Part shown: positions 13,262-22,132 of the stretch, piece after piece
Numbering within the stretch: position 1 is the stretch's first letter
Layout: each line of letters starts with the position of its first letter
Origin: an uncultured Solirubrobacteraceae bacterium
GTDB taxonomy: Bacteria; Actinomycetota; Thermoleophilia; Solirubrobacterales; Solirubrobacteraceae
Length of the DNA: 48,104 nt
Assembly (NCBI GenBank): GCA_902806205.1
Contig: CADCVR010000087.1
Location: forward strand, 1-48,104
Reading direction: 5' to 3'
Position numbers and translations under genes: made by a program
Notes under the pieces: model-generated
Told to the model about the DNA's origin: nothing
Databases searched by the model: none
The model's input: only the letters and a program-made list of their open reading frames with translations

Positions 13262-14347
13262 ATGGCCATCGAGTACTCCGCGCGGGTCGCGCGCATCCCC
13301 GTCTACCCGGCGGCCGCGGGCTACGCGCTGCCCGAGGACGTCGCGCTCCTGGCCTCCAACGAGTCTCCCGACCCGCCGCTGCCACAGGTCGTCGCGGCGG
13401 TCACCCGGGTGCTCGGCGGGCTCAACCGCTACCCCGATCCGACGAACTCGAGCCTGCGCCGCGCGCTGTCCGACCGCTTCGGGATCCCGGCGAACCGCAT
13501 CGCGGTCGGCAACGGCTCGTGCGACATCCTGCTCGCCACGGGGGAGGCACTGCTCGAGCCGGGCGCCGAGCTCGTCTACGGCTGGCCGAGCTTCTCCGTC
13601 TACCCGCAGCTCGAGGCCGCCAGCGGCGCCACCGGCGTCCGCGTCGCGTTGAACTCCCGCCACGAGCACGACCTCGGCGCGATGGCCGCGGAGGTCACCG
13701 CCGCCACACGCCTGGTCATCGTCTGCAACCCGAACAACCCCACCTCCACGGCGGTGCCGCTCGCGGACATCAGGGCGTTCCTGGAGAAGGTGCCGCGCCA
13801 CGTCGCCGTCCTGCTCGACGAGGCCTACCGCGAGTACAACCTGCTCGAGGATCCCGACGACACCGTCGACCTCCTCAAGCGGCACGCGAACCTCGTCCTG
13901 CTGCGCACGTTCTCGAAGATCTACGGCTTGTGCGGTCTGCGCGTGGGCTATGCGCTGTGCGGTGACGAGCGCTTCGTCACCGCGGTCAACCAGGTGCGCC
14001 AGCCCTTCTTCTGCAACGCCGCCGCGCAGGCCGCGGCGATCGAGGCGCTCAAGCACCAGGACGCCGTGGCCGAGCGCGTGGAGCGCGCGATCTTCGCTCG
14101 GGTCGAGCTCGAGGCGGGGCTCGACGACCTCGGCATCGAGCCCGCGGCGTCCCAGGCGAACTTCTGCTGGTTCGACCTGCCGGAGGACGCCGTGGAGCAG
14201 GACGTCGTCGCCGGCCTGGCCGAGCGCGGCGTGCTCGTGCGCGCGGGCGGGGCGCTCGGCCGGGAGGGCGCGCTGCGCGTGACCTTCGGCACCCCGCACG
14301 AGAACGACCGCTTCCTGGCGGCGTTGCGCGCGACGCTCGGGTTGTAG
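13262..14347 (+). CDS. hisC: histidinol-phosphate / aromatic aminotransferase (HisC-like)
   Basis: A 361-residue fold-type I PLP aminotransferase. Visible features are LLASNESPDPPLP near the N-terminus, VGNGSCDILLATGEALL, the cofactor-contacting VIVCNPNNPTST, LLDEAYREY, and the PLP lysine in RTFSKIYGLCGLRVGYAL. A C-terminal RVTFGTPHENDRF provides the substrate carboxylate Arg. HisC enzymes act on histidinol phosphate, but members next to aroF-tyrA-aroA often transaminate the Tyr and Phe keto acids. The location suggests an aromatic role; sequence alone does not separate the two. The ATG follows a -10 box by six bases. Confidence 0.88.
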   Translation: MAIEYSARVARIPVYPAAAGYALPEDVALLASNESPDPPLPQVVAAVTRVLGGLNRYPDPTNSSLRRALSDRFGIPANRIAVGNGSCDILLATGEALLEPGAELVYGWPSFSVYPQLEAASGATGVRVALNSRHEHDLGAMAAEVTAATRLVIVCNPNNPTSTAVPLADIRAFLEKVPRHVAVLLDEAYREYNLLEDPDDTVDLLKRHANLVLLRTFSKIYGLCGLRVGYALCGDERFVTAVNQVRQPFFCNAAAQAAAIEALKHQDAVAERVERAIFARVELEAGLDDLGIEPAASQANFCWFDLPEDAVEQDVVAGLAERGVLVRAGGALGREGALRVTFGTPHENDRFLAALRATLGL

Positions 14348-14365
14348 CCCCGTCGGGTGCATCCT

Positions 14366-14395
14366 TTGGCCGTACGGCCGCAGCTGTGCCATCAT
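14366..14395 (+). promoter_or_regulatory. possible promoter for the aromatic leader
   Basis: TTGGCC (14366-14371), an 18-bp spacer and CATCAT (14390-14395) each match four of six consensus bases. Transcription would start close to the GTG of the leader frame at 14406. Confidence 0.35.
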
Positions 14396-14405
14396 CCCCT
14401 CTGAC

Positions 14406-14477
14406 GTGACGCGCCAGACCCTCATCATCCGTACCACTGGCACGTATCCGTCCTACGCCACCTGGCGATTTAGCTAG
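14406..14477 (+). CDS. 23-codon leader peptide rich in aromatic residues, upstream of DAHP synthase
   Basis: From GTG to TAG the peptide starts MTRQTLIIRTTG and contains Tyr14, Tyr17, Trp20 and Phe22 just before the stop, so all three aromatic amino acids are present. It lies 131 bp before the DAHP synthase ATG, in an interval otherwise without genes. No Shine-Dalgarno is seen; with a promoter just upstream it may be leaderless. Ribosome stalling at these codons when charged aromatic tRNAs are scarce would alter folding of the following RNA, as in classical trp and phe attenuators. The function is inferred from position and composition. Confidence 0.65.
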   Translation: MTRQTLIIRTTGTYPSYATWRFS

Positions 14478-14542
14478 GCGCTCGGCCGGCGTCCCCACGC
14501 CGTCTGACCTTCGAGGAGACCCACGGGTCGAGCGCCGTCTCC
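14477..14542 (+). promoter_or_regulatory. putative attenuator: mutually exclusive RNA pairings
   Basis: GGCGCTCGGCC (14477-14487, starting at the last base of the leader stop codon) can form 11 consecutive pairs with GGTCGAGCGCC (14526-14536), one of them G-U. GGAGAC (14515-14520) can pair with GTCTCC (14537-14542). The segments interleave, so in simple secondary structure only one pairing can exist at a time. A small hairpin GGCGT-CCCC-ACGCC (14488-14501) fits inside the first. There is no U-run, so the output could be Rho-dependent or translational. Confidence 0.5.
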
Positions 14543-14608
14543 CATGGCCGCAGTGGCCGCAGGATCCCGTTCAGAGCTCTCTCCAGGCAGTCGCGAAAGG
14601 ATCACCGA

Positions 14609-15640
14609 ATGATGATCGTCATGAAGCAGGACGCCGCCCCCGAACACGTCGACCGCGTGATCGCCCGCATCGAGGAGGCCGGGGCGCGCGCGCACCGCTC
14701 CGCCGGCGAGGCGGTGACCGTGATCGGCGCCATCGGCGACCTCGAGCACATCTCCGGCCTGCAGCTCGAGGCCGACCCCGGCGTCGACCGGGTGGTCCCG
14801 ATCACCAAGCCCTACAAGCTCGCCTCCAACCAGTTCAGGCACGGCGAGCGCTCCGTGTTGGAGATCGGCGGTCGGAAGGTCGGAGGCGAGCACTTCGCGC
14901 TGATCGCGGGCCCGTGCACCGTCGAGAGCCGCGACCAGCTGCTGCTCGCCGCCGACCAGGTGCTCGAGGGTGGCGCGACGATGCTGCGCGGCGGCGCCTA
15001 CAAGCCGCGCACCAGCCCGTACGCGTTCCACGGTCTCGGCGTCGAGGGGCTCAAACTGCTGCAGGAGGCCAAGGATCGCACCGGGCTGCCGATCGTCACG
15101 GAGTGCATGGACGCCCGCGACCTCGAGGCGGTCGCCGGGGTCGCCGACATGATCCAGCTCGGTGCGCGGAACATGCAGAACTACACGCTGCTGACCGAGA
15201 TCGGGCGCTGCGGCGTGCCCGTGATGATCAAGCGCGGGTTCTCCTCCACCCTGGAGGAGCTGCTGATGGCCGCCGAGTACGTCCTCAAGGAGGGCAACGA
15301 GAAGGTGCTGCTCTGCGAGCGCGGCATCCGCACCTTCGAGACGGCCTACCGCTTCACGCTGGACCTCACCGCGGTTCCGGTGCTCAAGGAGCTGTCGCAC
15401 CTGCCGGTCATCGTGGATCCCTCGCACGCGGCGGGCCGCCGCGACCTCGTCGAGCCGCTGTCCCTGGCCGCTGCCGCGGTCGGCGCCGACGGCATCGTCG
15501 TCGAGGTCCATCCGGAGCCCGAAGTCGCCGTCTGCGACGGCCCGCAGCAGCTGCGCGGCGAGGAGTTCGCCGCCTACGCCCACAAGGTCGAGCAGGCCGC
15601 CGCCCTGGCGGGCAAGGCGCTGAGCGCGGCCGCAGCCTAG
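14609..15640 (+). CDS. aroF: 3-deoxy-7-phosphoheptulonate (DAHP) synthase, AroF / type I-beta
   Basis: A 343-residue enzyme that condenses phosphoenolpyruvate and erythrose 4-phosphate, the first step of aromatic amino acid synthesis. An N-terminal ferredoxin-like regulatory domain (~1-70) precedes the barrel. Barrel motifs include [62 protein letters not shown] and [13 protein letters not shown], which carry the PEP and metal ligands. AAAGG lies before the ATG. The upstream leader peptide suggests attenuation by aromatic amino acid supply. tyrA and aroA follow. Confidence 0.95.
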   Translation: MMIVMKQDAAPEHVDRVIARIEEAGARAHRSAGEAVTVIGAIGDLEHISGLQLEADPGVDRVVPITKPYKLASNQFRHGERSVLEIGGRKVGGEHFALIAGPCTVESRDQLLLAADQVLEGGATMLRGGAYKPRTSPYAFHGLGVEGLKLLQEAKDRTGLPIVTECMDARDLEAVAGVADMIQLGARNMQNYTLLTEIGRCGVPVMIKRGFSSTLEELLMAAEYVLKEGNEKVLLCERGIRTFETAYRFTLDLTAVPVLKELSHLPVIVDPSHAAGRRDLVEPLSLAAAAVGADGIVVEVHPEPEVAVCDGPQQLRGEEFAAYAHKVEQAAALAGKALSAAAA

Positions 15641-15689
15641 GAGACTGCCGCCGCCGGCGAGCACGGGGTCGGACCTCGCTCGGCCGCGT

Positions 15690-15695
15690 TAGGTT
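15690..15695 (+). promoter_or_regulatory. -10 box TAGGTT before tyrA
   Basis: It ends seven bases before the GTG at 15703, so tyrA may have its own leaderless promoter in addition to read-through from aroF. Confidence 0.45.
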
Positions 15696-15702
15696 GGGCT
15701 GC

Positions 15703-16740
15703 GTGCGGATCGCGGTGCTCGGGGTCGGGCTCATCGGCGGGTCGGTCGCCCTCGCGGCCCGCCGGCGCCTGGACGCGCACGTCTCGGGCTGGGACCCCGA
15801 CCCGCGGGCGATCCGCACGGCGGAGGACCGTGGCGCGATCGACCTCGGGATCGCCGAGCTCTCCGAAGCCGTCGGGATCGACATCTGGGTCGTCGCCACG
15901 CCCGTCGCGACCCTCGAGGACCAGGTGCGCCGCGCGCTGGCCGCCGCCGGCCCCGAGGCGGTGGTCACCGACGTCGGCTCGACCAAGCGGGCGCTGGTGG
16001 AGGCGGTCGACGACCGTGCGTTCATCGGTGGACACCCGCTGGCCGGGGCCGAGACCACCGGGATGGCCAACGCACGCGGGGATCTCTTCGACGGGGCGAC
16101 GTGGTACCTGACGCCTCGCCCTGACTCGCCCGGAGACAAGTACGAGCGCCTGCACCGCTTCGTCACCGCTCTCGGCGCCGTGCCGGCCGCGATCGGCCAC
16201 GACGAGCACGACCGCGTCATGGCGGCCGTCTCGCACCTGCCGCACGTGCTGGCCAACGTGCTGGTCGGTCAGGCCCACGCGGCGCTCGGCGGCGACGCGA
16301 TGCCCGCGACGGGCGGCTCCTTCCGCGACGCCACGCGCGTCGCGGGCGCGAACCCGCCGCTGTGGGCGCAGATCTACGCGGAGAACGCGGAGGCGCTCGG
16401 GGCACAGATCGACGCGGTGCTGGCCGCGCTCGTCGACGTCCGCAGTCGCCTCGGCGACCTCGAGGCCTGGCAGCGCCAGGCGTCCGACCGGCGTCGCCTG
16501 CTTCTGGAAGCTGACCAGAACGGCGGCCCGCTGGCCGAGCTGCGCGTGGTGGTCCCCAACCGGCCCGGGGTCGTCGCGGACATCGCGCTGTCGCTCGGCC
16601 GTGCAGGGATCAACATCGCGGACATGTCGCTGGCCCCGGCGTCCGACAACTCCGTCGGGACCGTGGCGCTGTGGGTCGCCCTCGGGGATGCCGACCGGGC
16701 GCGGGCGCTCGTGGCCGGGAAGGGCCTGGCCTTCGCGTGA
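15703..16740 (+). CDS. tyrA: prephenate dehydrogenase with C-terminal ACT domain
   Basis: A 345-residue enzyme that oxidatively decarboxylates prephenate to 4-hydroxyphenylpyruvate using NAD(P)+. It begins with the dinucleotide-binding motif VLGVGLIGGSVALAAR. Further conserved parts are DIWVVATPVATL, VTDVGSTKRALVE, the FIGGHPLAGAETTG segment and AVSHLPHVLA with the active-site histidine. The last ~70 residues (LRVVVPNRPGVVADIALSLG) form an ACT domain, a usual site for feedback by tyrosine. The GTG start follows a -10 box by seven bases. Its stop overlaps the aroA start (GTGA), so the two are translationally coupled. Confidence 0.93.
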   Translation: MRIAVLGVGLIGGSVALAARRRLDAHVSGWDPDPRAIRTAEDRGAIDLGIAELSEAVGIDIWVVATPVATLEDQVRRALAAAGPEAVVTDVGSTKRALVEAVDDRAFIGGHPLAGAETTGMANARGDLFDGATWYLTPRPDSPGDKYERLHRFVTALGAVPAAIGHDEHDRVMAAVSHLPHVLANVLVGQAHAALGGDAMPATGGSFRDATRVAGANPPLWAQIYAENAEALGAQIDAVLAALVDVRSRLGDLEAWQRQASDRRRLLLEADQNGGPLAELRVVVPNRPGVVADIALSLGRAGINIADMSLAPASDNSVGTVALWVALGDADRARALVAGKGLAFA

Positions 16741-18029
16741 GCGTCTTCGTCGCACCGGTCACCCGGCTGCGCGGGACGATCCAGCCGCCGCCGGACAAGT
16801 CGATCTCCCACCGGGCGGCGATTCTGGGGGCGATGGCCGTCGAGCCCGTGACGATCCGCAACTACCTCGACGCGGCCGACACCACCTCGACGCTCAACGC
16901 CGTGCGCCGGCTCGGCGCGCTCGTCGAGGAACACCCCGAGCACGTCGTGGTCCGGGGCACGGGCCTGCGCGAAGCCGCTCCCGTGGCGGGACCGATCCAG
17001 GTCGGCAACGCGGGCACGCTCATGCGCCTGCTGCCGGGCTGGCTCGCCGGGCAGGAGGGCCGCTCCTACGTGCTCGACGGGGACGCGTCGATCCGGCGGC
17101 GCCCCGTCGACCGCATCGCCGACCCCCTCCGTCGGATGGGCGCGGCGATCGAGGCGACCGACGGTCGTCTTCCGCCCTTCACGCTGCACGGCCGGCGCCT
17201 GCACGCCACGGAGTACGTCCTGCCCGTCGCCTCCGCCCAGGTGAAGTCCTGCGTGCTCGTCGCGGGCCTGATCGCCGACGGCACCACCGTCGTGGTCGAG
17301 CCGGCCCCGAGTCGCGACCACACCGAGCGGCTGCTCTGCTCCGCCGGGGTTCGCGTCGAGCGCGCGGGAGGGCGGGTGAGCGTGACCAACCAGGACGAGC
17401 TCGTCCTCGACCCGATCGAGGTTCCCGGCGACCTGAGCTCGGCGGCCTTCATCATCGCCGCGGGGATCCTCGTCCGGGGCTCGCGCCTGCTCGTGACGAG
17501 CACGTCGGTCAACTGGACGCGGACGGGGTTCCTGCGCATCGTCGAGCGGATGGGCGCGATCGTCCTCGGCGACCTCGAGGAGCCGGCCGAGGCCGTCTGC
17601 CCGCGTGAGCCCGTCAGCGACCTGGACGTCACCGCCGGACCGCTGCGCGGGACCGTCGTCTCACCCGCAGAGGTGCCGCTGGCGATCGACGAGCTTCCGC
17701 TCGTGGCGCTGCTCGGCTGCTGGGCCGAAGGCACCACGGTCGTCCAGGGTGCGCACGAGCTGCGCCTGAAGGAGAGCGACCGCATCGCCCGCGTCGTCGA
17801 AGGACTGCGCGGTCTCGGCGCCCGCATCGAGGCGACCGCGGACGGCTTCGCCGTCGAAGGCACGGGCGGCCTGCGCGGCGGCAGGTTCACCGCCCACGGC
17901 GACCATCGCCTGGCGATGCTCGGTGCGGTCGCGGGACTGGCCTCGCGCGACGGCGTCGAGGTTGTCGGCATGGACGCCGCCGCGGTGAGCTACCCGCGGT
18001 TCCTCGACGACCTGGCGACCCTGGTCTGA
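16737..18029 (+). CDS. aroA: 3-phosphoshikimate 1-carboxyvinyltransferase (EPSP synthase)
   Basis: A 430-residue enzyme that joins phosphoenolpyruvate to shikimate 3-phosphate, step six of the shikimate pathway. Recognisable parts are PPPDKSISHRAAIL near the N-terminus (phosphate-binding Lys, Ser, Arg), VGNAGTLMRLLPGW (the NAGT loop, with Leu where many enzymes have Ala), SAQVKSCVLVAGL in the middle, LRLKESDRIARVV and the late GDHRLAMLGAV. The GTG start overlaps the tyrA stop by four bases. It is a class I or II enzyme by length, and all catalytic residues that can be placed are present. Confidence 0.95.
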   Translation: MSVFVAPVTRLRGTIQPPPDKSISHRAAILGAMAVEPVTIRNYLDAADTTSTLNAVRRLGALVEEHPEHVVVRGTGLREAAPVAGPIQVGNAGTLMRLLPGWLAGQEGRSYVLDGDASIRRRPVDRIADPLRRMGAAIEATDGRLPPFTLHGRRLHATEYVLPVASAQVKSCVLVAGLIADGTTVVVEPAPSRDHTERLLCSAGVRVERAGGRVSVTNQDELVLDPIEVPGDLSSAAFIIAAGILVRGSRLLVTSTSVNWTRTGFLRIVERMGAIVLGDLEEPAEAVCPREPVSDLDVTAGPLRGTVVSPAEVPLAIDELPLVALLGCWAEGTTVVQGAHELRLKESDRIARVVEGLRGLGARIEATADGFAVEGTGGLRGGRFTAHGDHRLAMLGAVAGLASRDGVEVVGMDAAAVSYPRFLDDLATLV

Positions 18030-18140
18030 AGGGGCGTCGCACCAAGGGTCTGGTTTGGGCTGCGCGCGCTGCGGAAACGACTCGACGGAGCACCACCCCG
18101 ACCCGATCGCTTGAGTTCGCGAGAAACGAGGAAGACCGAG

Positions 18141-18335
18141 ATGGAAGAGACCCCGCTCGACGTCACCCGGAAGTACGTCGACGGCATCGTCTGGCCGTGC
18201 AGCAAGGAGGAGGCCCTCGAAGCCCTCGCGCGAAACGGCGCACCCGACGACGTGATCGAGACGTTGCGCGCGTCCGACGACCAGCGCTTCGTGTCGCCCG
18301 CCGACCTCCACAGCTCGCTGTGGCTCGAGAGCTAG
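18141..18335 (+). CDS. DUF2795 family small protein, paralogue 1
   Basis: A 64-residue protein of the DUF2795 type: TRKYVDGIVWPCSKEEALEA is followed by NGAPDDVIETLRASDDQRF and SPADLHSSLW. The function of the family is unknown; it is a small helical domain with a conserved NGAP turn. GAGGAAG is placed correctly before the ATG. It is followed by a second paralogue; the two share the aromatic-Pro-Cys motif and the NGAP turn. Neither belongs to aromatic synthesis, so they probably form a separate unit between aroA and cmk. Confidence 0.8.
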   Translation: MEETPLDVTRKYVDGIVWPCSKEEALEALARNGAPDDVIETLRASDDQRFVSPADLHSSLWLES

Positions 18336-18430
18336 AAGGCCGAGACCTCCTCAGACCGGCGGCCGCCTCCGCGCATCCCCCGGACGCTGTGGCGAGCCCG
18401 GGTTCCCGCAACGGCGCCGCAGCCGTCGGG

Positions 18431-18436
18431 TAGGCT
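18431..18436 (+). promoter_or_regulatory. -10 box TAGGCT before DUF2795 paralogue 2
   Basis: A TANNNT box in the gap between the two paralogues. It would give a 5' leader of about 64 nt ending in GAGGAGAG before the ATG, unlike the leaderless pattern elsewhere. Confidence 0.35.
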
Positions 18437-18506
18437 GCTCGCGTCCGAGAACGGCACTGCACCGGCAGGTTGCCGGACCGCGTAAGCGAGGAGAGAGATC
18501 GTCACC

Positions 18507-18773
18507 ATGTCAGACACACCGCTTGAGATCACAGGGAAGTACTGCCACGGCATCACCTACCCCTGCAACAAGGAGCGGGCCATGGAGGTCATGTCGAGCA
18601 ACGGGGCGCCGTCCGCCGTGATCGAGCAGTTGCGCACGTCAACCTACGAGCGCTTCACGCAACAGAGCGAGATCCTCGCCGCGCTGTGGCACGAGACCAA
18701 GGGAAACCCGTTCCGGGGCGACACCAAGGGCAAGTCGCCCTACGCCCGTCGGGGCACCGCGGCCGAGCGGTAG
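18507..18773 (+). CDS. DUF2795 family small protein, paralogue 2
   Basis: An 88-residue paralogue of the preceding gene: ITGKYCHGITYPCNKERAME, then SNGAPSAVIEQLRTSTYERF. It adds a basic tail (GDTKGKSPYARRGTAAER) that the first copy lacks, which might bind nucleic acid (inference). The Cys after the aromatic-Pro pair is kept in both copies. It has its own purine-rich ribosome binding site and a putative promoter at 18431. Confidence 0.8.
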   Translation: MSDTPLEITGKYCHGITYPCNKERAMEVMSSNGAPSAVIEQLRTSTYERFTQQSEILAALWHETKGNPFRGDTKGKSPYARRGTAAER

Positions 18774-18867
18774 GAGCCCGGCTCGAGACCCCGGGGTGCG
18801 ATCCCCCGGCGGTCGATCTTCGCCGTCTGACGGGTCAGAAGGATGACAACGACCATGGAGCGCCATC

Positions 18868-19452
18868 ATGGGCTCCATGCTCGTCGCCATCGACGGCCCC
18901 GCAGGGGCAGGGAAGTCCACGGTCGCCCGCGCCGTCGCCGAGGCGCTGGGGTTCACCTACCTCGATACGGGCGCCATGTACCGCGCCGCGGCGCTCGCTC
19001 GAGCGGGGCGGGCCGAGGTCGACCTGGCGCAGGTCGAGATCGCCTTCGCGGGCGACCGCGTCCTGCTCGACGGTGAGGACGTGTCCGTCGCGATCCGCAC
19101 TCCTGAAGCCTCACAGGCCGCTTCGCGCCTGGCCACCGACCCCGCCGTCCGCGAGGCGCTCGTGGCCAAGCAGCGCGCGCTGATCGCCGGCGGCGACTGG
19201 GTGGCCGAAGGCCGCGACATCGGTACGGTGGTCGCCCCGGACGCAGAGGTGAAGGTCTGGCTGACGGCCGCGGCGGAGGAGCGCGCCCGCCGCCGCGAGA
19301 TCCCCGTGGCCGAGATCGTCGAGCGCGACGAGCGCGACGCCGGCCGTGCCGCCGCGCCGATGGTCGCCGCCGCCGACGCCGTGGAGGTCGACACCACCGG
19401 CCTGCCGGTCACCGCCGTCGTCCTGAGGATCGTGGGCCTGGTGCCCCGGTGA
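18868..19452 (+). CDS. cmk: cytidylate kinase, short form
   Basis: A 194-residue kinase that phosphorylates CMP and dCMP with ATP. The Walker A loop is [30 protein letters not shown], the NMP-binding [20 protein letters not shown], and the lid and Asp-rich [13 protein letters not shown] are all visible. It is shorter than the usual ~220 residues, mainly through reduced loops after the CMP-binding part. The start may be ATG 18868 or 18877; both lie within or beside a 7-bp inverted repeat. Its stop overlaps the der GTG, a pairing common in actinobacteria. Confidence 0.92.
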   Translation: MGSMLVAIDGPAGAGKSTVARAVAEALGFTYLDTGAMYRAAALARAGRAEVDLAQVEIAFAGDRVLLDGEDVSVAIRTPEASQAASRLATDPAVREALVAKQRALIAGGDWVAEGRDIGTVVAPDAEVKVWLTAAAEERARRREIPVAEIVERDERDAGRAAAPMVAAADAVEVDTTGLPVTAVVLRIVGLVPR

Positions 19453-20786
19453 AGGTCGCCGTCGTCGGCTACCCCAACGTCGGCAAGAGCTCGCTGGTCA
19501 ACCGCCTGACGCAGACCCGCGAGGCCGTGGTCCATGAGCGCCCGGGGATCACGCGCGACCGCAAGGAGATCGCCTGCGAGTGGAACGGGCGCCGCTTCAC
19601 GCTGATCGACACGGGCGGGATGGACTTCCTCGACGACGACCCGATCAGCGGATCGATCCGGGAGCAGGCGCAGGCCGCGCTCAACGACGCACAGGTCGCG
19701 CTGCTCGTCGTCGACGCCAAGGCGGGCATGCGGCCGGGCGACGAGGAGATGGCCGACCTGTTGCGCCGCTCCGGGCTGCCGGTGATCGTCGCCGCCAACA
19801 AGATCGACGCCGTCGGTGACACGGCGCTCATGTACGAGTTCCACCGCCTCGGACTGGGCGACCCCGTCGCGGTGTCCGCGGCCCAGGGCCTCGGCAGCGG
19901 CGACCTGCTCGACGCGCTGGTCGAGCGGCTGCCCGAGGACGACGAGGCGCCCGAGGAGGAGCTCATGCGCCTGGCGGTCGTCGGGCGGCCGAACGTCGGC
20001 AAGTCGACGCTGGTCAACCGCTGGCTGGGGGAGGAGCGCGTGATCGTCTCCGAGGTCGCCGGCACCACCCGCGACGCGATCGACCTTCCGCTCGTCGTCG
20101 AGAACGGACCCCACCCGCCCCGCAAGCTGATCGTCGTCGACACCGCCGGCATGCGCCGCCAGGCCAAGGTCCAGGAGTCCGTGGAGTACTTCACGACGCT
20201 GCGGACCCAGCGCGCGGTCGAGCGCGCCGACGTCGCCCTGGTCGTCTGCGACGCGAAGGACGGCATCACCGCCCAGGACCTGCGGCTGGCCGAGCTCGCG
20301 ATGAAGGAGCACTGCGCCACCGCGCTCGTGCTCAACAAGTGGGACGAGCACCCGCTCGGCGAAGGAGACCTCGAGCACGAGCGCGCGCACGCGCAGAACA
20401 AGCTGCGCCTGCGGCCCAAGGTGCTGACCGCCAGCGCGAAGACGGGGCGCCAGGTCTCGCGGATCCTCGAGGAGGCGATCACGCTCGGGGACAAGATGTC
20501 CGGTCGCATCCCGACCCCGCAGCTCAACAAGTTCCTCTCCGAGGTCATCCAGGCCCGCCAGCCGCCCGCCCGGCAGGGCCACCGCCTCAAGCTGATCTAC
20601 ATGGCGCAGATCGGTGAGCGCCCGCCGCGCTTCGCGATCCAGGTCAACTCGCGCAGCCGCGTCACGCGCGACTACGCGTACTTCGTCGAGAACCGCCTCC
20701 GCGCGCGCTACGGCATGGACGGCGTCCCGCTGATCATCGACTTCAACGAGCGCGGCACCGCCCGCCGGGAGCTGCGCAGCCGGTAG
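19449..20786 (+). CDS. der: ribosome-assembly GTPase Der (EngA)
   Basis: A 445-residue protein with two tandem GTPase domains and a C-terminal KH-like domain, used in maturation of the large ribosomal subunit. Domain 1 has [23 protein letters not shown] and ANKID. Domain 2 has [23 protein letters not shown] and LNKWDEH. The KH-like end contains [20 protein letters not shown]. The order and length match the family. Translation is coupled to cmk through a GTGA overlap. Confidence 0.96.
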   Translation: MKVAVVGYPNVGKSSLVNRLTQTREAVVHERPGITRDRKEIACEWNGRRFTLIDTGGMDFLDDDPISGSIREQAQAALNDAQVALLVVDAKAGMRPGDEEMADLLRRSGLPVIVAANKIDAVGDTALMYEFHRLGLGDPVAVSAAQGLGSGDLLDALVERLPEDDEAPEEELMRLAVVGRPNVGKSTLVNRWLGEERVIVSEVAGTTRDAIDLPLVVENGPHPPRKLIVVDTAGMRRQAKVQESVEYFTTLRTQRAVERADVALVVCDAKDGITAQDLRLAELAMKEHCATALVLNKWDEHPLGEGDLEHERAHAQNKLRLRPKVLTASAKTGRQVSRILEEAITLGDKMSGRIPTPQLNKFLSEVIQARQPPARQGHRLKLIYMAQIGERPPRFAIQVNSRSRVTRDYAYFVENRLRARYGMDGVPLIIDFNERGTARRELRSR

Positions 20787-20839
20787 CGGCGGGTGGTCGG
20801 CCGGGCGCCGTGGCCGAGCGCCCGTGGCCGCGCTCCGGG

Positions 20840-20845
20840 TAGTCT
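20840..20845 (+). promoter_or_regulatory. -10 box TAGTCT before metK
   Basis: It ends nine bases before the metK ATG, so the message would have at most a few untranslated bases. No S-adenosylmethionine riboswitch fits in the 68-bp gap. Confidence 0.5.
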
Positions 20846-20854
20846 GACGAATCC

Positions 20855-22087
20855 ATGACGCCGCTGAACGACAACGAGTACCTGTTCACCTCAGAGTCCG
20901 TGACCGAGGGTCACCCGGACAAGATCGCCGACCAGATCTCCGACACGATCCTCGACGCCATCCTGGCCGAGGATCCCTACGGCCGCGTGGCCTGCGAGAC
21001 GCTGGTGAACACCGGGCTCGTCGTCGTCTCCGGCGAGATCACCACCACCACCTACGTCGACATCCCGGCGCTCGTCCGGGCCAAGATCAACGAGATCGGC
21101 TACGACAAGGGCGAGTACGGCTTCGACGGCGACGCCGTCGCGGTGATGTCCGCCATCGACAAGCAGTCGCCGGACATCGCCCGGGGTGTCGACACCGCCC
21201 ACGAGGTCCGCGAGCGGGGGGACCACGACAAGATCAACCTGGCCGGCGCCGGCGATCAGGGGATGATGTTCGGGTACGCCTCCGACGAGACCCCCGAGCT
21301 CATGCCGCTGCCGATCTCGCTGGCCCACCGCCTCGCGGAGCGCCTCGCGGCGGTTCGCAAGGACGGCACGCTGCCCTACCTGCGCCCCGACGGCAAGACC
21401 CAGGTGACCGTCCGCTACGTCGACGGCAAGCCCGTCGAGGTCGTGAAGCTCCTCATCTCCACCCAGCACGACCCGGGCGTCGAGCAGCCCCGGATCCGCG
21501 AGGACCTGTGGACGAACGTGGTGGTCCCGACGATCCCCCGCGAGCTCTTCGACGACGCCAGTCTCAAGACGGTCGAGGACTACCTCGTCAACCCGACCGG
21601 CATCTTCGTCATCGGTGGCCCCGTCGGAGACGCGGGCCTGACCGGCCGCAAGATCATCGTCGACACCTACGGGGGCATGGCCCGCCACGGCGGCGGGGCG
21701 TTCTCGGGCAAGGACCCGTCGAAAGTGGACCGCTCGGCCGCCTACGCGGCGCGCTGGGTGGCCAAGAACGTCGTCGCCGCCGGCCTGGCCCAGCGGTGTG
21801 AGGTGCAGGTCGCCTACGCGATCGGCGTTGCCCGTCCGGTCTCGGTCATGGTCGAGACGTTCGGCACCGAGACGATCCCCCGCAGCCGGATCGCCGAGCT
21901 CATCTCCGAGCACTTCGACCTGCGCCCCGGCGCGTTTCGCGAAGAGCTCCAGCTTCACCGTCCGATCTACGCCAGGACGGCCACCTACGGGCACTTCGGC
22001 CGTGAGCTGCCCGAGTTCACCTGGGAGCAGACGACGAAGGCCGACGCCTTGCGCGCGGCCGCCGGCCTCGAGGCCGCGGCGGTCTGA
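20855..22087 (+). CDS. metK: S-adenosylmethionine synthase
   Basis: A 410-residue enzyme that makes S-adenosylmethionine from methionine and ATP. The signatures are [17 protein letters not shown] near the start, [16 protein letters not shown] in the middle, and [20 protein letters not shown] followed by [16 protein letters not shown]. Metal and ATP ligands (His and Asp of GHPDK, Lys and Asp of GKDP) are present. Length is normal. It is a single gene with its own promoter box. Confidence 0.97.
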   Translation: MTPLNDNEYLFTSESVTEGHPDKIADQISDTILDAILAEDPYGRVACETLVNTGLVVVSGEITTTTYVDIPALVRAKINEIGYDKGEYGFDGDAVAVMSAIDKQSPDIARGVDTAHEVRERGDHDKINLAGAGDQGMMFGYASDETPELMPLPISLAHRLAERLAAVRKDGTLPYLRPDGKTQVTVRYVDGKPVEVVKLLISTQHDPGVEQPRIREDLWTNVVVPTIPRELFDDASLKTVEDYLVNPTGIFVIGGPVGDAGLTGRKIIVDTYGGMARHGGGAFSGKDPSKVDRSAAYAARWVAKNVVAAGLAQRCEVQVAYAIGVARPVSVMVETFGTETIPRSRIAELISEHFDLRPGAFREELQLHRPIYARTATYGHFGRELPEFTWEQTTKADALRAAAGLEAAAV

Positions 22088-22132
22088 GGCAGAACCGCAG
22101 CTGAACCTCACGCCGGTCGGCCGTGCGGCGTC

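Noticed and set aside
14348-14608. T-box riboswitch before the DAHP synthase gene
   Set aside because: No conserved T-box sequence or specifier stem could be found; the short aromatic reading frame explains the interval better.
20787-20854. S-adenosylmethionine riboswitch before metK
   Set aside because: The gap is only 68 bp and a promoter box lies nine bases before the start, leaving no room for a leader RNA.
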